Part shown: positions 16,766 to 25,060 of the stretch, piece after piece
Position numbering within the stretch: the first letter of the stretch is position 1
How the letters are laid out: the number at the start of each line of letters is the position of its first letter
From: Lysobacteraceae bacterium NML93-0793
GTDB lineage: Bacteria; Pseudomonadota; Gammaproteobacteria; Xanthomonadales; Xanthomonadaceae
Length of the DNA stretch: 51,873 nt
Assembly (NCBI GenBank): GCA_002324875.1
Contig: NTJG01000020.1
Span: forward strand, 1-51,873
Direction of reading: 5' to 3'
Notes under the pieces: generated by a model
Told to the model about the DNA's origin: nothing
Database searches by the model: none
Seen by the model: the letters and a program-made list of their open reading frames with translations, nothing else
Program-made: the position numbers and the translations under genes

Positions 16766-17323
16766 TCACGCTTTCGCGTCGAACACCTGCGCCCAACCGG
16801 CGTGCCCCAGCCGCTCCAGCGTCTGGATGTTGCGGTCGGGAATCGAATCGGGATCCGGAAACGCATCCACCGCGCGCGCCACGCTGTCCTCGCGCAACAG
16901 GTGCAGCGTGGGATACGGCGCCCGGTTGGTGAAGTTGGTGATGTCGTCGGGCGCGGTACCGGCGAACTGGTAGTCGGGATGGAAGCTCGCAACCTGCAGC
17001 ACGCCGTCGAGTTCCAGCGCCTCCACCAGCCCGTCGGCCTCGTCGAGGAAGTCGTTGTAGTCGAGGAAGTCGCCGAGCACCTGTGGATGCACGATCAGCG
17101 TGGTGTCGATCTCGGCGGCGTCCGTGTCGCGCAGGCGCAGCAGTTCCTCGCCCAGCTGTTCGAGCAAGGCCTCGGGCGTGGTCGCATCGCTCAGCACGAA
17201 GCGCACCTGGTTCTTGACCAGCACCGCCTTCGCGAACGGGCACAGATTCAAGCCGATGACCGCGCGCTCGAGCCACAGACGCGTATCGGCGATCGGATCG
17301 GCGGTGCGCTGCATGGCAGGCAT
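16766..17323 (-). CDS. DUF1415 family protein (185 aa)
   Basis: Conserved proteobacterial protein of unknown function. The family pattern is evident: WLERAVIGLNLCPFAK with its CP motif, IDTTLIVHP, DFLDYNDFLDEAD, VASFHPDYQFAGT and NFTNRAPYPTLHLLRE. It is soluble, with no signal peptide. The start at 17323 overlaps the yajQ stop (TGATG), suggesting coupled translation; a second ATG at 17314 would shorten it by three residues. It lies convergent to the lipase-like gene with a 46-bp gap. Confidence 0.85.
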   Translation of the reverse strand: MPAMQRTADPIADTRLWLERAVIGLNLCPFAKAVLVKNQVRFVLSDATTPEALLEQLGEELLRLRDTDAAEIDTTLIVHPQVLGDFLDYNDFLDEADGLVEALELDGVLQVASFHPDYQFAGTAPDDITNFTNRAPYPTLHLLREDSVARAVDAFPDPDSIPDRNIQTLERLGHAGWAQVFDAKA

Positions 17324-17805
17324 CAATCGCGGAAATTGTCGAACTGCAGCGGCAGTTCGAAATCGGTGCCGCGCAGCAGCGCCATCGCCGCCTGCAGGTC
17401 GTCGCGCTTCTTGCCGGTCACGCGCAGCTTGTCGCCGTTGATCTGGCTGTCGACCTTGAGCTTGGCGGTCTTGAGCGTGGTCTGGATCTTCTTGGCCAGT
17501 TCGCGCTCGATGCCCTGCTTGACGGTCACCGTCTGCCGCGCGCCGGCGAGGTTGGTCTCGATGTCGCCGAATTCGAGACACTTGATGTCGATCTTCCGCG
17601 CTGCCAGGCGCTGACGCAGGATCTCGGTCATCTGCTGCACCTGGAAGTCGCTCGGCGCCGACTGCTTGATCGTCGACTCCTCGAGCTCGAACTTCGCCTC
17701 GACACCCTTGAAGTCGAAGCGCGTGGTCAGCTCGCGATTGGCCTGGTCGACGGCGTTGGTGAGCTCGTGGGTGTCGACTTCGGACACGATGTCGAAGGAG
17801 GGCAT
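17323..17805 (-). CDS. yajQ: YajQ family nucleotide-binding protein (160 aa)
   Basis: Full-length YajQ (DUF520) protein with two ferredoxin-like halves: it begins MPSFDIVSEVDTHELTNAVDQ and contains TTRFDFKGVEA, EESTIKQSAPSDFQ and IQTTLKTAKLKVDSQINGD. The Xanthomonas campestris homologue XC_3703 has been described as a cyclic di-GMP effector that regulates virulence genes, so the same role is possible here. Its stop overlaps the DUF1415 start. The start at 17805 gives the canonical length. Confidence 0.93.
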   Translation of the reverse strand: MPSFDIVSEVDTHELTNAVDQANRELTTRFDFKGVEAKFELEESTIKQSAPSDFQVQQMTEILRQRLAARKIDIKCLEFGDIETNLAGARQTVTVKQGIERELAKKIQTTLKTAKLKVDSQINGDKLRVTGKKRDDLQAAMALLRGTDFELPLQFDNFRD

Positions 17806-18197
17806 GGGGCACCTGCGATGGGACGAAGGCGCGCAGGGTACCGCACCCGTGGCATGGCCTGTTCCACGCGTCGGCTCGCTGCGCACGCCATCCAGGGTGA
17901 CACCCGTCGGCGTTCCGCCAGGCGCCCGCGCCGTTCGACACCGCCGCCGATGCGATGTCCGATGTCGCCGCGCCGTTCGCGCGTCACGATGCTCGGCACA
18001 TCCGGATTCCGGCGATGCGACGCCGCCGCTGGGCGCCGCCGCGTTCGCTGTTCGAGGTCGATGGCACGATGCCCCCGATCGACGGTTTCCGGGAAATGGC
18101 GGCGATGCGCGATCTCTGCGCCGCGTACGGCATCGTCTCCGGCCTCGAGCACCGAAGTCGCCTCGCCCGGCGCGTGACGCTTGCGTGCCGCGTCTGC
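17806..18197. other. 392-bp intergenic stretch, no gene recognised
   Basis: Space between yajQ and the M48 peptidase gene, both on the minus strand. Frames here are open only because of the high GC content and give Arg-rich sequence without motifs. I see no terminator, promoter or repeat that I would defend, and no recognisable gene remnant. Confidence 0.5.
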
Positions 18198-20336
18198 TCA
18201 GGCGGGCGCGGTGTTCGCCGGCACCGGTGCCACGTCCAGAAGGCGGATCGGCTGGATGCCATGCAGCTGTTCCTGCAACTGCGCGTGCACGATCACCGAA
18301 GCGAGCTGCTGCCGGATCAGGCGCGTCAGCAGGTCCGGCAGCGGCGCGGTCGCCCGCATGTAGGACAACGGGCCATCGTCGACGCCGTCGAGATGACCGC
18401 AGCCCAGACGCAGGTGGCGGCCGACCGAGCCGGTGTCGTCCAGTGGAATCGCGTCGAGGGTCGCCATCATCGCGTCGATGCCCGTGCGGTACCGGGTTGC
18501 GGACTGCATCAGCCAGTCGCGGAGTGCGGGGTCGTCGCCCTGCAGGCCGCGCGACAGGGGCAGGCAGGCGGCCACCATCAGATGCAGGCTCGCCAGGCGC
18601 TCGGCCTGCGTGTGCAGCACCTGCAACAGCGCCAGTCTGGCGGTTGCGTCCGCGTGCTCGGGCGGGGGCATGACGGCGACCGCATGCGCAAGCCGCCGTG
18701 CGAACAGGCCGCTGATGCGTTCGAGACAGCGTGCGTCGGGCGTGGTTCCGGTCGCGACGCCGGCGAAATCGGTGCGCAGGGCGACCGCGTCCGCGTCGCG
18801 GCCGTCGGGCATGGGCATGTCGATACCGAGGTCCAGCAAGGCGACGCGCGGCGCGGCCTCGAGCTGACGCGCGCGCTGTCGCTGGCGACGCGCCCACAGC
18901 GGGGCGACGTCCGGCATCAACCTGCGCAGCTCGTCGACGCACGCCTGCCAGGTCATGTCGGCGAACGGTAGCCGCGCGGCATCGTCGGGCGCGAGGCAGG
19001 CGGGTTCGGCGAGCATGCCGGCGGTGTAGCGCTTCCAGGCGAGCTCGTCGGCATCGGGCAAGGCGTCGATATCGACCACCGCGGCGGTGTCGACGAGATT
19101 CCGCGCATCGAAGACCAGGCCCATGCTCCGGTAGTAGCGCTCGGTCACCCGGCGTGACAGCGCGGAAAAATCGGCGAACAAGGCTCGGGCCGGGCGCTCG
19201 TCGAGGAACAGCCCGGCGGCGCCGAGCTGCTCGACGTTGGCGATGCGTTCGCCGTCCGCCGGGTGCGTGGCCCAGTAGTGCGTGGTGTCGTCGGCGTCCA
19301 GGGCGTGGGTCAGATCGTCCCAGTCCCGCGGGGTGAGCCGCTGGAGATGCGACATCACCGCCTCGGGCAGGTCCGCGGCCAGACGGCCCTGCTGCCAGAC
19401 GTGCGCGCCCTGGGCATGGGTGCGCTGGTAGGCCAGCATCAGCGCCCGCATCCGCAGGGCGGTGGACGCGAAACAGGCGCTGCCGGCCACCAGGGCCTCA
19501 TAGCGATCGGCGTCGAATTCCATCTCCTGCGAGAGCCGTCGACTCATCCGGATGCTGATCGCGAACAGCCCGCGCATCATCCGGCGCGTGCTCCAGAGCG
19601 CGCCGCTGGCGAGCCAGGCGGCCGCGGCGAACATCCCGTTGTCGACGTCGCTGCGCCAGTCGTGCAGACGGTCGTCCCATGCGTCCCATTCGTAGCCGCG
19701 CGACCACAGCCAGCGGTTGACCCGGTTGATGAGATGCGAACTGCGCATGCCGCCGCCCTGGGCAAAATGGCCGAACTCGTGCGCCATCACCCCGACGAAC
19801 TGTCGGGCGTCCAGCCCGGCGACCAGCGGCAGTCCGATCGTCAGGCGGCGATGCCCGCGCAGAAATCCCCAGAGGCCGGGCTCGAACTGCACCCAGGCAT
19901 TGACCTCGTGGCTGAGGCGGATAGACGACGGCGCGCGCGTGCCGATCGCATGACACAGTGCATGGATGCCCGCGACCAGGGCCGGATCGTCGTCGGCGGT
20001 GAGTTCGATCTCCTCCGGTGCAGCGTGCCGCGGCGCGAACAGCGGCTTGAGCAGGAAGAGGATCAGGATGCCGCCCACGAACCCCGGCACCGTCCAGGCC
20101 ATGAGCCGGCCCCACGAGAAGCCCGGCTGCACGTGGTGCACCCAGTCGGTGTAGTAGCGGAACTCCAGCCATCCGAACGCGGCGATCAGGCCCACGTAGA
20201 GCACCGGCATCGCCAGGCACAGGGCGGTGACCACCCACAGGCTCGCGACGTAGAGCGGTTTGACCGGCGGTCGGGAAATCGAATCGGCAGGCAGCGCCCG
20301 CAACATGTCGGCGGGACAGGACTCGGCGGTCATCAT
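18198..20336 (-). CDS. M48 family membrane metallopeptidase (712 aa)
   Basis: Inner-membrane zinc peptidase. Two membrane helices lie near residues 28-55 (LYVASLWVVTALCLAMPVLYVGLIAAFGW) and 75-97, and the M48 core with HEFGH (H186, E187, H190) is in GVMAHEFGHFAQGGG. The large C-terminal half, about 400 residues, has no motif I recognise. Larger than HtpX or Oma1, it resembles the M48 family of long proteobacterial proteins. The start at 20336 (or ATG 20333) follows AAGGAGAG. It is divergent from the EamA gene. Substrate unknown; membrane-protein quality control would be the family expectation. Confidence 0.85.
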   Translation of the reverse strand: MMTAESCPADMLRALPADSISRPPVKPLYVASLWVVTALCLAMPVLYVGLIAAFGWLEFRYYTDWVHHVQPGFSWGRLMAWTVPGFVGGILILFLLKPLFAPRHAAPEEIELTADDDPALVAGIHALCHAIGTRAPSSIRLSHEVNAWVQFEPGLWGFLRGHRRLTIGLPLVAGLDARQFVGVMAHEFGHFAQGGGMRSSHLINRVNRWLWSRGYEWDAWDDRLHDWRSDVDNGMFAAAAWLASGALWSTRRMMRGLFAISIRMSRRLSQEMEFDADRYEALVAGSACFASTALRMRALMLAYQRTHAQGAHVWQQGRLAADLPEAVMSHLQRLTPRDWDDLTHALDADDTTHYWATHPADGERIANVEQLGAAGLFLDERPARALFADFSALSRRVTERYYRSMGLVFDARNLVDTAAVVDIDALPDADELAWKRYTAGMLAEPACLAPDDAARLPFADMTWQACVDELRRLMPDVAPLWARRQRQRARQLEAAPRVALLDLGIDMPMPDGRDADAVALRTDFAGVATGTTPDARCLERISGLFARRLAHAVAVMPPPEHADATARLALLQVLHTQAERLASLHLMVAACLPLSRGLQGDDPALRDWLMQSATRYRTGIDAMMATLDAIPLDDTGSVGRHLRLGCGHLDGVDDGPLSYMRATAPLPDLLTRLIRQQLASVIVHAQLQEQLHGIQPIRLLDVAPVPANTAPA

Positions 20337-20453
20337 TGCTCTCCTTAGCGATGTCCGCGCATCAGAGCAGGCGTGCCGCTGGGCCGCAATCCCTCTCGTT
20401 GCAGCAAGGCCCGTGCGAGGATGCGCCACCGTCTGTTTCCCTGCGCTGCCCGC

Positions 20454-21368
20454 ATGCCCGCTTCCGCCCCTTCGACCCAGCCACGCGCCGCCGCCCTGTG
20501 GATGCTGCTTGCGGTGCTCGCGTTCGCGGGCATGGATGCGGGCATGAAATGGATCGCCGAGGATTACCCGGCGTTCCAGGTCGCGGTGTTCCGCAGCCTC
20601 GCCACCCTGCCGCTGGTGCTGGGCTGGATCGTGCTCCGGGGGCGCGCGGGCACGCTGCTGCGCATCCACTGGCCGCTGCACCTGCTGCGCGGCGCGCTCG
20701 GTGTGGGCATGATCGCCGGCTTCGTCTACGGCCTGGCACGGATGCCACTGTCGACGGCCTATGCGATCGTCTTCGTGTCCCCGCTGATGGTGACCGCGCT
20801 GGCGGTTCCGCTGCTCGGCGAGACGGTCGGCCCGCGCCGCTGGACCGCGATCGCGATCGGCATCGTCGGCGTGCTGGTCGTGCTGCGGCCGACCGGCGAG
20901 GGGGTCGCGACGCTGGCCGGGCTGGCCGTGGTCGGGGGCGCGCTGTGCTACGCGATCGCCTCGATCGCGGTGCGTTCGCTGGCCCAGCGCGACAGTCCCG
21001 AGGCGCTGGTGTTCTGGTTTCTGGTGTTGATGGCGGTGTTCGCCGGCGTGCTGGCCTGGCGCGACTGGCAGCCGCTGCGGTTCGAACATCTGTGGGTGCT
21101 GGCGCTGATCGGCGTGACCGGCGCGCTGGGGCAGGTCGCATTGACGCACGCCTTCCGGCTGGGCGAGGCCAGCCAGGTCGCGCCGCTCGAATACACCGCG
21201 CTGCTGTGGGTGGTGTTGCTGGATCTGTTCGTCTGGCAGGTGCTGCCCGACGGCATGACCTGGCTGGGCGCGGGCATCATCGTCGCCAGCGGCTTGTACA
21301 TGTTCCGCCGCGAGCGTGTGGTGGCCGTGCCGCCCTCGCACCGGCCGGACACGACACCGCCGCCGTAG
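20454..21368 (+). CDS. EamA/RhaT (DMT) family transporter (304 aa)
   Basis: Inner-membrane exporter of the drug/metabolite superfamily with ten predicted helices in two EamA repeats (WMLLAVLAFAGMDAGMKWIAE opening repeat 1; VVGGALCYAIASIAVRSLA opening repeat 2). The pattern PLSTAYAIVFVSPLMVTALAVPLLGE is typical of the RhaT/YdcZ-like group. The start at 20454 places the first helix as in the family, but no strong ribosome-binding site precedes it; ATG 20421 is an alternative giving an extra 11 residues. Substrate unknown. Confidence 0.87.
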   Translation: MPASAPSTQPRAAALWMLLAVLAFAGMDAGMKWIAEDYPAFQVAVFRSLATLPLVLGWIVLRGRAGTLLRIHWPLHLLRGALGVGMIAGFVYGLARMPLSTAYAIVFVSPLMVTALAVPLLGETVGPRRWTAIAIGIVGVLVVLRPTGEGVATLAGLAVVGGALCYAIASIAVRSLAQRDSPEALVFWFLVLMAVFAGVLAWRDWQPLRFEHLWVLALIGVTGALGQVALTHAFRLGEASQVAPLEYTALLWVVLLDLFVWQVLPDGMTWLGAGIIVASGLYMFRRERVVAVPPSHRPDTTPPP

Positions 21369-21437
21369 CGCCGTCATCGCCCCGCACGTCGCGATCGTCG
21401 ATCATCCGCTGTTCCGCCCGCATCGCCCCGTGCCAAC

Positions 21438-21977
21438 ATGCCCATCCTGCTGCTGATCGTGTTCGCGCTCGTGCTGTTCGCACTGATGCTGCTGCTGTGG
21501 CCGCTGGCGCTGTGGAACCGTTATCGCGTGGGCACCTCGCGCCGCCAGCCCATGCGCTGGCTGACCCGGCTCAACGCCTGGCTGATTCCCGCCTCGGCGC
21601 TGCTGTTCCTCGGCGGCATGGCGATCACCCAGCTGTTCGTCGCCCACGCCCTGCCGTACGCCGCGCTCGGCGTGCTCGCGGGGCTCGCGACCGGCGGACT
21701 GGGCTGGGCGCTGACCCGGGTGGAGCATCGGCCGGGCCAGGTCTGGTACACGCCGAACCGCTGGCTGGTACTGGCACTGACGCTGGTGGTCGTCGCCCGC
21801 GTGCTCGGCGCGATCTGGCAGGCATGGGAGCGCTGGCGGGGTGACCATGCGGTCCTCGCCGCCTGGGGGCCGCTCGGCGAGCCGGCCGGGCTGTTCGCCG
21901 TGGCCGGCCTGGTGATCGGCTACCACGCTGCGTACGCGGTGCTGCTGCAACGGCGCCTCGGCCCGTGGCTGCGCTGA
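21438..21977 (+). CDS. DUF1453-like integral membrane protein (179 aa)
   Basis: Small polytopic membrane protein with about five helices (MPILLLIVFALVLFALMLLL; WLIPASALLFLGGMAITQLFV; YAALGVLAGLATGGLGWAL; RWLVLALTLVVVARVLGAIW; GLFAVAGLVIGYHAAYAVLL). The patch RVEHRPGQVWYTPNRWLVL is reminiscent of DUF1453/CcdC-like proteins, a family without an agreed function. It lies 69 bp after the EamA gene on the same strand and may be co-transcribed. Family naming is tentative; that it is a real membrane protein is well supported by the hydrophobic periodicity. Confidence 0.68.
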   Translation: MPILLLIVFALVLFALMLLLWPLALWNRYRVGTSRRQPMRWLTRLNAWLIPASALLFLGGMAITQLFVAHALPYAALGVLAGLATGGLGWALTRVEHRPGQVWYTPNRWLVLALTLVVVARVLGAIWQAWERWRGDHAVLAAWGPLGEPAGLFAVAGLVIGYHAAYAVLLQRRLGPWLR

Positions 21978-22171
21978 AGCGGCCGTAACCGCTGCGGACA
22001 GCGACTGAGCTGGCGCCAAACGTACGAATGCGCGGCTGGATTCCAGGTCGCGTTCAGTAGCCGCGGGCTTGCCGGCCCTGGTTGCACGCCATTGCGACTA
22101 CATCGGAGGCGCGGTCCCCTGAACACACCGCTGCCCGTGTAAAGCCGGCACGCAGGGCCTAGGCGCGTCAT

Positions 22172-22200
22172 AAAAAAAAGACCCGCTGAAGCGGGTCTTT
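22172..22200 (-). terminator. Rho-independent terminator of ompW
   Basis: Perfect stem AAAGACCCGC / GCGGGTCTTT (22177-22186 with 22191-22200) with a TTCA loop on the minus strand, followed by eight T. It lies 27 bp after the ompW stop codon. Confidence 0.92.
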
Positions 22201-22227
22201 CCTGGTGCACGCCTCTGGAGAGAGAGG

Positions 22228-22872
22228 TCAGAAGCGCGCGCCGATACCGAAGCCGACGGTCCACGGGTCGAGCTTGAGCTCCTGTCCCGTGTTGACACCC
22301 GCTTCGCGCACGTCGGCGCGGCTGCGCAGGTACCGCGCGTCGGCGCGCGCGAACCAGGTCGGAGTGATGTTCATGTCGACGCCGACCGTGCCGATCGCGC
22401 CCTTGGGCGTGGTCAGCGACACGTGGTTGCCACCCGGGTTGAGGTCTTCGTTGTCGATGTTGGAGTGGTGATAGCCCAGGCCGACGAACGGACGGAAGGT
22501 GTTGTCCACGTCACCGAAGTGGTACTGGCCGCTCAGCGCCAGCGGACGCTGCTCGACGGTGCCGATCTTCGCGCCGTCGGCGCGCACGCGATGGTCGAAC
22601 GAATCCAGCGCGCCCCAGAGTTCGGCGCTGATGTTGTCGGTAAAGTTGTAGGAGACGGACGCGGTCGGCGCCGGGCCGCCGTCGACCTTGATGCCGTCGT
22701 TGCGGCCGGTGTCGTTGTTCGGCTGCAGCAGCGTGGCGCCGCCAACGACGGAGAAGCGCTTGCCGGCCGCGGTGTCGCTCTGGCCGAACGAATCCTGCGC
22801 GAATGCGACGGGCGCCGCTGCAACGGCGGCGAGGGTGGCGAGGGCCAGGGCGTGGGTACGGAACTTCAGCAT
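22228..22872 (-). CDS. ompW: OmpW family outer membrane protein (214 aa)
   Basis: Eight-stranded outer-membrane beta-barrel. A signal peptide (LALATLAAVAAAPVAFA, cleavage before QDSFG) is followed by amphipathic strands: GKRFSVVGGATLLQPNND, PAPTASVSYNFTDNISAELW, LALSGQYHFGD, FRPFVGLGYHHSNIDNED, GAIGTVGVDMNITPTWFARADARYL. The protein ends in TVGFGIGARF with the C-terminal Phe needed for assembly. OmpW proteins provide a path for small hydrophobic molecules and respond to stress. The gene stands alone with its own terminator; its leader region contains a long GC-rich hairpin. Confidence 0.9.
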   Translation of the reverse strand: MLKFRTHALALATLAAVAAAPVAFAQDSFGQSDTAAGKRFSVVGGATLLQPNNDTGRNDGIKVDGGPAPTASVSYNFTDNISAELWGALDSFDHRVRADGAKIGTVEQRPLALSGQYHFGDVDNTFRPFVGLGYHHSNIDNEDLNPGGNHVSLTTPKGAIGTVGVDMNITPTWFARADARYLRSRADVREAGVNTGQELKLDPWTVGFGIGARF

Positions 22873-22928
22873 GGGGATACTCCTCTTCTTTTGATGTCGA
22901 CGCCCGCGGCCGGGCCGGTGGGTGTCGT

Positions 22929-22958
22929 GTCGCGGCCGGCGGGGGCCGGCGCCGCGAC
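22929..22958 (-). other. GC-rich hairpin in the ompW upstream region
   Basis: GTCGCGGC (22929-22936) pairs perfectly with GCCGCGAC (22951-22958), and the inner CGGC/GCCG continue the stem. It lies 57-86 bp upstream of the ompW start with no T run, so it is more likely a leader structure or operator than a terminator. The rest of the 456-bp gap 22873-23328 holds nothing else that I can support apart from the aceF promoter. Confidence 0.4.
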
Positions 22959-23270
22959 CTTCCTCTGCGGGAAGGCCGGGCCATGCTAACCATCAATTCC
23001 TGAATGCGCGATTGGCGGAATCTGAAGGAATCCCGACTCTTCACCGTGTCTTCGGGAACCCGTCCGCCACGTTCAGTGCCGGTGCGGCGAGGACGCGGTT
23101 TCTGCGATCGCGGCCGCGGAATGCACCCTTGAATGCAGGCCGAACGGCGAGGGTGCGACGGAGTGTTCCAGCGGTCCGGCGGGCCGTCGCGGCGACCCGG
23201 CTGCACCAGGGTACCGGCGCACCGCGGCACGACGCCGATGACACCGGGCGCCCCATACGCCGCTCGACAG

Positions 23271-23299
23271 TTGGCGCGGGGGGAGGCTGGGGCCACAAT
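23271..23299 (+). promoter_or_regulatory. Predicted promoter of the aceF operon
   Basis: TTGGCG (23271-23276), a 17-bp spacer and CACAAT (23294-23299), four of six matches in each hexamer. The expected start is about 23306, giving a leader of roughly 23 bases with CGGAGG before the aceF ATG. Confidence 0.5.
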
Positions 23300-23328
23300 A
23301 GCGGGTCACGACCTGCCCGGAGGGCCGC

Positions 23329-25047
23329 ATGGCCGACCTGAAAGAAGCGCGCGTTCCCGACATTGGCGGGTATGACGATGTCCCGGTGATCGAAGTGCTC
23401 GTCGCCGTCGGCGATACCGTCGAGGCCGATCAGGGTCTGGTGACGCTGGAATCCGACAAGGCCACGATGGAAGTGCCGGCGCCGTTCGCGGGCGTGATCA
23501 AGGAACTCAAGGTCAAGGTGGGCGACACCCTGTCCGAAGGCGGCGTGGTCGCGATCATCGAAGCCGGCGGCGGCGACGCCGCCCGGACCGAGACGCCGGC
23601 GAAGGCCGAGACGCCCGCACAGTCCGAGGCGCCGAAGGCCGCCGCGCCTGCCGCCCCCGCTGCACGGGCCGAGGCGCCGAAGCCGTCGTCCGCGGGTGGC
23701 GGCGCGCAGGAGTCGAGGGTCCCCGACATCGGCGGCTACGACGACGTGCCGGTGATCGAGGTGCTGGTCGCGGTCGGGGACACCGTCGAGAAGGACCAGG
23801 GCCTGATCACGCTGGAATCGGACAAGGCGACGATGGAAGTGCCGGCTGCGGTCGCCGGTGTCATCAAGGAGCTGAAGGTCAAGGTCGGCGACACCCTGTC
23901 GGAAGGCGCCGTGGTCGCGATCATCGAAGCCGCGGGCGGTGGCGCCGCGGCCGAGGACACCGCGCCGGCCGCGCCGGCCAAGCCGAAGGACGACACGGCT
24001 GTCGAGCCTGTCGCGCCGCAGGCCAAGGCCGATCCGATCGCGCAGGCATCGATCGAGCACCGTCCGGCCGGCGCCGGCAATCCGCCGGTGCGGTTCGACG
24101 CCGATGCGATCCTGCCCGACAAGGTGCCCTACGCCAGCCCCGCCGTGCGCCTGTTCGCGCGCGAGCTCGGTGTCGACCTGCTGCAGCTCAGGGGCAGTGC
24201 CAAGGGCGGCCGCATCGTCCGCGAGGACGTCCAGGCCTACGTCAAGAACGCCCTGCAGAACGGGGGCGGCAAGGCGGCATCCGGCGCGACGGCGTCCGCG
24301 GGCGGCGGCCTCAACCTGCTGCCGTGGCCGAAGGTCGACTTCGCCAAGTTCGGCGAGGTCGAGGTCCAGGAACTCGGCCGCATCCAGAAGATCTCGGCCG
24401 CCAACCTCGCGCGCAACTGGGCGATGATCCCGCACGTCACCCAGCACGACGATGCCGACATCACCGACCTCGAAGCGCTGCGCGTGCAGCTCAACAAGGA
24501 AAACGAGAAGGCCGGCATCAAGCTGACCATGCTCGCGTTCCTGATCAAGGCCTCGGTCGCGGTGCTCAAGCAGTACCCGCGCTTCAACAGCTCGCTCGAC
24601 GCGTCCGGTGAAAACCTGACGCTCAAGAAGTACTTCCACATCGGCTTCGCCGCCGACACGCCCAACGGCCTGGTGGTCCCGGTGATCCGCGACGCCGACA
24701 AGAAGGGTGTGCTGGAGATCTCGCAGGAGATGTCGGCGCTGGCGAAGAAGGCGCGCGACGGCAAGCTCGGCCCGGCCGACATGCAGGGCGGCTGCTTCTC
24801 GATCAGTTCGCTCGGCGGCATCGGCGGCACCAGCTTCACGCCGATCGTCAATGCACCTGAAGTCGCGATCCTCGGCGTGTCGAAGTCGGCGATGAAGCCG
24901 GTCTGGGACGGCAAGGCCTTCCAGCCGCGCCTGACCCTGCCGCTGTCGCTGTCCTACGACCACCGCGTGATCGACGGCGCCGCGGCGGCGCGCTTCACCG
25001 CGACGTTGGCCCAGCTGCTCGGCGACATGCGCCGGGTGCTGCTGTAA
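23329..25047 (+). CDS. aceF: Pyruvate dehydrogenase E2, dihydrolipoamide acetyltransferase (572 aa)
   Basis: E2 core of the pyruvate dehydrogenase complex; it moves the acetyl group from lipoamide to CoA. Two lipoyl domains (residues 9-79 and 131-201) each carry the lipoylation site ESDKATME. Ala/Pro-rich linkers follow, then the E3/E1-binding domain (about 265-304, YASPAVRLFARELGV) and the catalytic domain with SYDHRVIDG (His545). The start has CGGAGG upstream. The gene is followed 13 bp later by a GNAT-nitrilase gene and then lpdA; no aceE is in the window. The two lipoyl domains differ at only five of 71 positions. Confidence 0.95.
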   Translation: MADLKEARVPDIGGYDDVPVIEVLVAVGDTVEADQGLVTLESDKATMEVPAPFAGVIKELKVKVGDTLSEGGVVAIIEAGGGDAARTETPAKAETPAQSEAPKAAAPAAPAARAEAPKPSSAGGGAQESRVPDIGGYDDVPVIEVLVAVGDTVEKDQGLITLESDKATMEVPAAVAGVIKELKVKVGDTLSEGAVVAIIEAAGGGAAAEDTAPAAPAKPKDDTAVEPVAPQAKADPIAQASIEHRPAGAGNPPVRFDADAILPDKVPYASPAVRLFARELGVDLLQLRGSAKGGRIVREDVQAYVKNALQNGGGKAASGATASAGGGLNLLPWPKVDFAKFGEVEVQELGRIQKISAANLARNWAMIPHVTQHDDADITDLEALRVQLNKENEKAGIKLTMLAFLIKASVAVLKQYPRFNSSLDASGENLTLKKYFHIGFAADTPNGLVVPVIRDADKKGVLEISQEMSALAKKARDGKLGPADMQGGCFSISSLGGIGGTSFTPIVNAPEVAILGVSKSAMKPVWDGKAFQPRLTLPLSLSYDHRVIDGAAAARFTATLAQLLGDMRRVLL

Positions 25048-25060
25048 GCGGCCGGACGGC

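Noticed and set aside
17806..18197. Possible remnant gene between yajQ and the M48 peptidase
   Set aside because: No frame shows motifs, a ribosome-binding site or similarity I recognise.
18337..18942. Extension of the yajQ reading frame far upstream into the M48 peptidase gene
   Set aside because: The YajQ N terminus MPSFDIVSE at 17805 is canonical, and the upstream part is antisense-like Arg-rich sequence.
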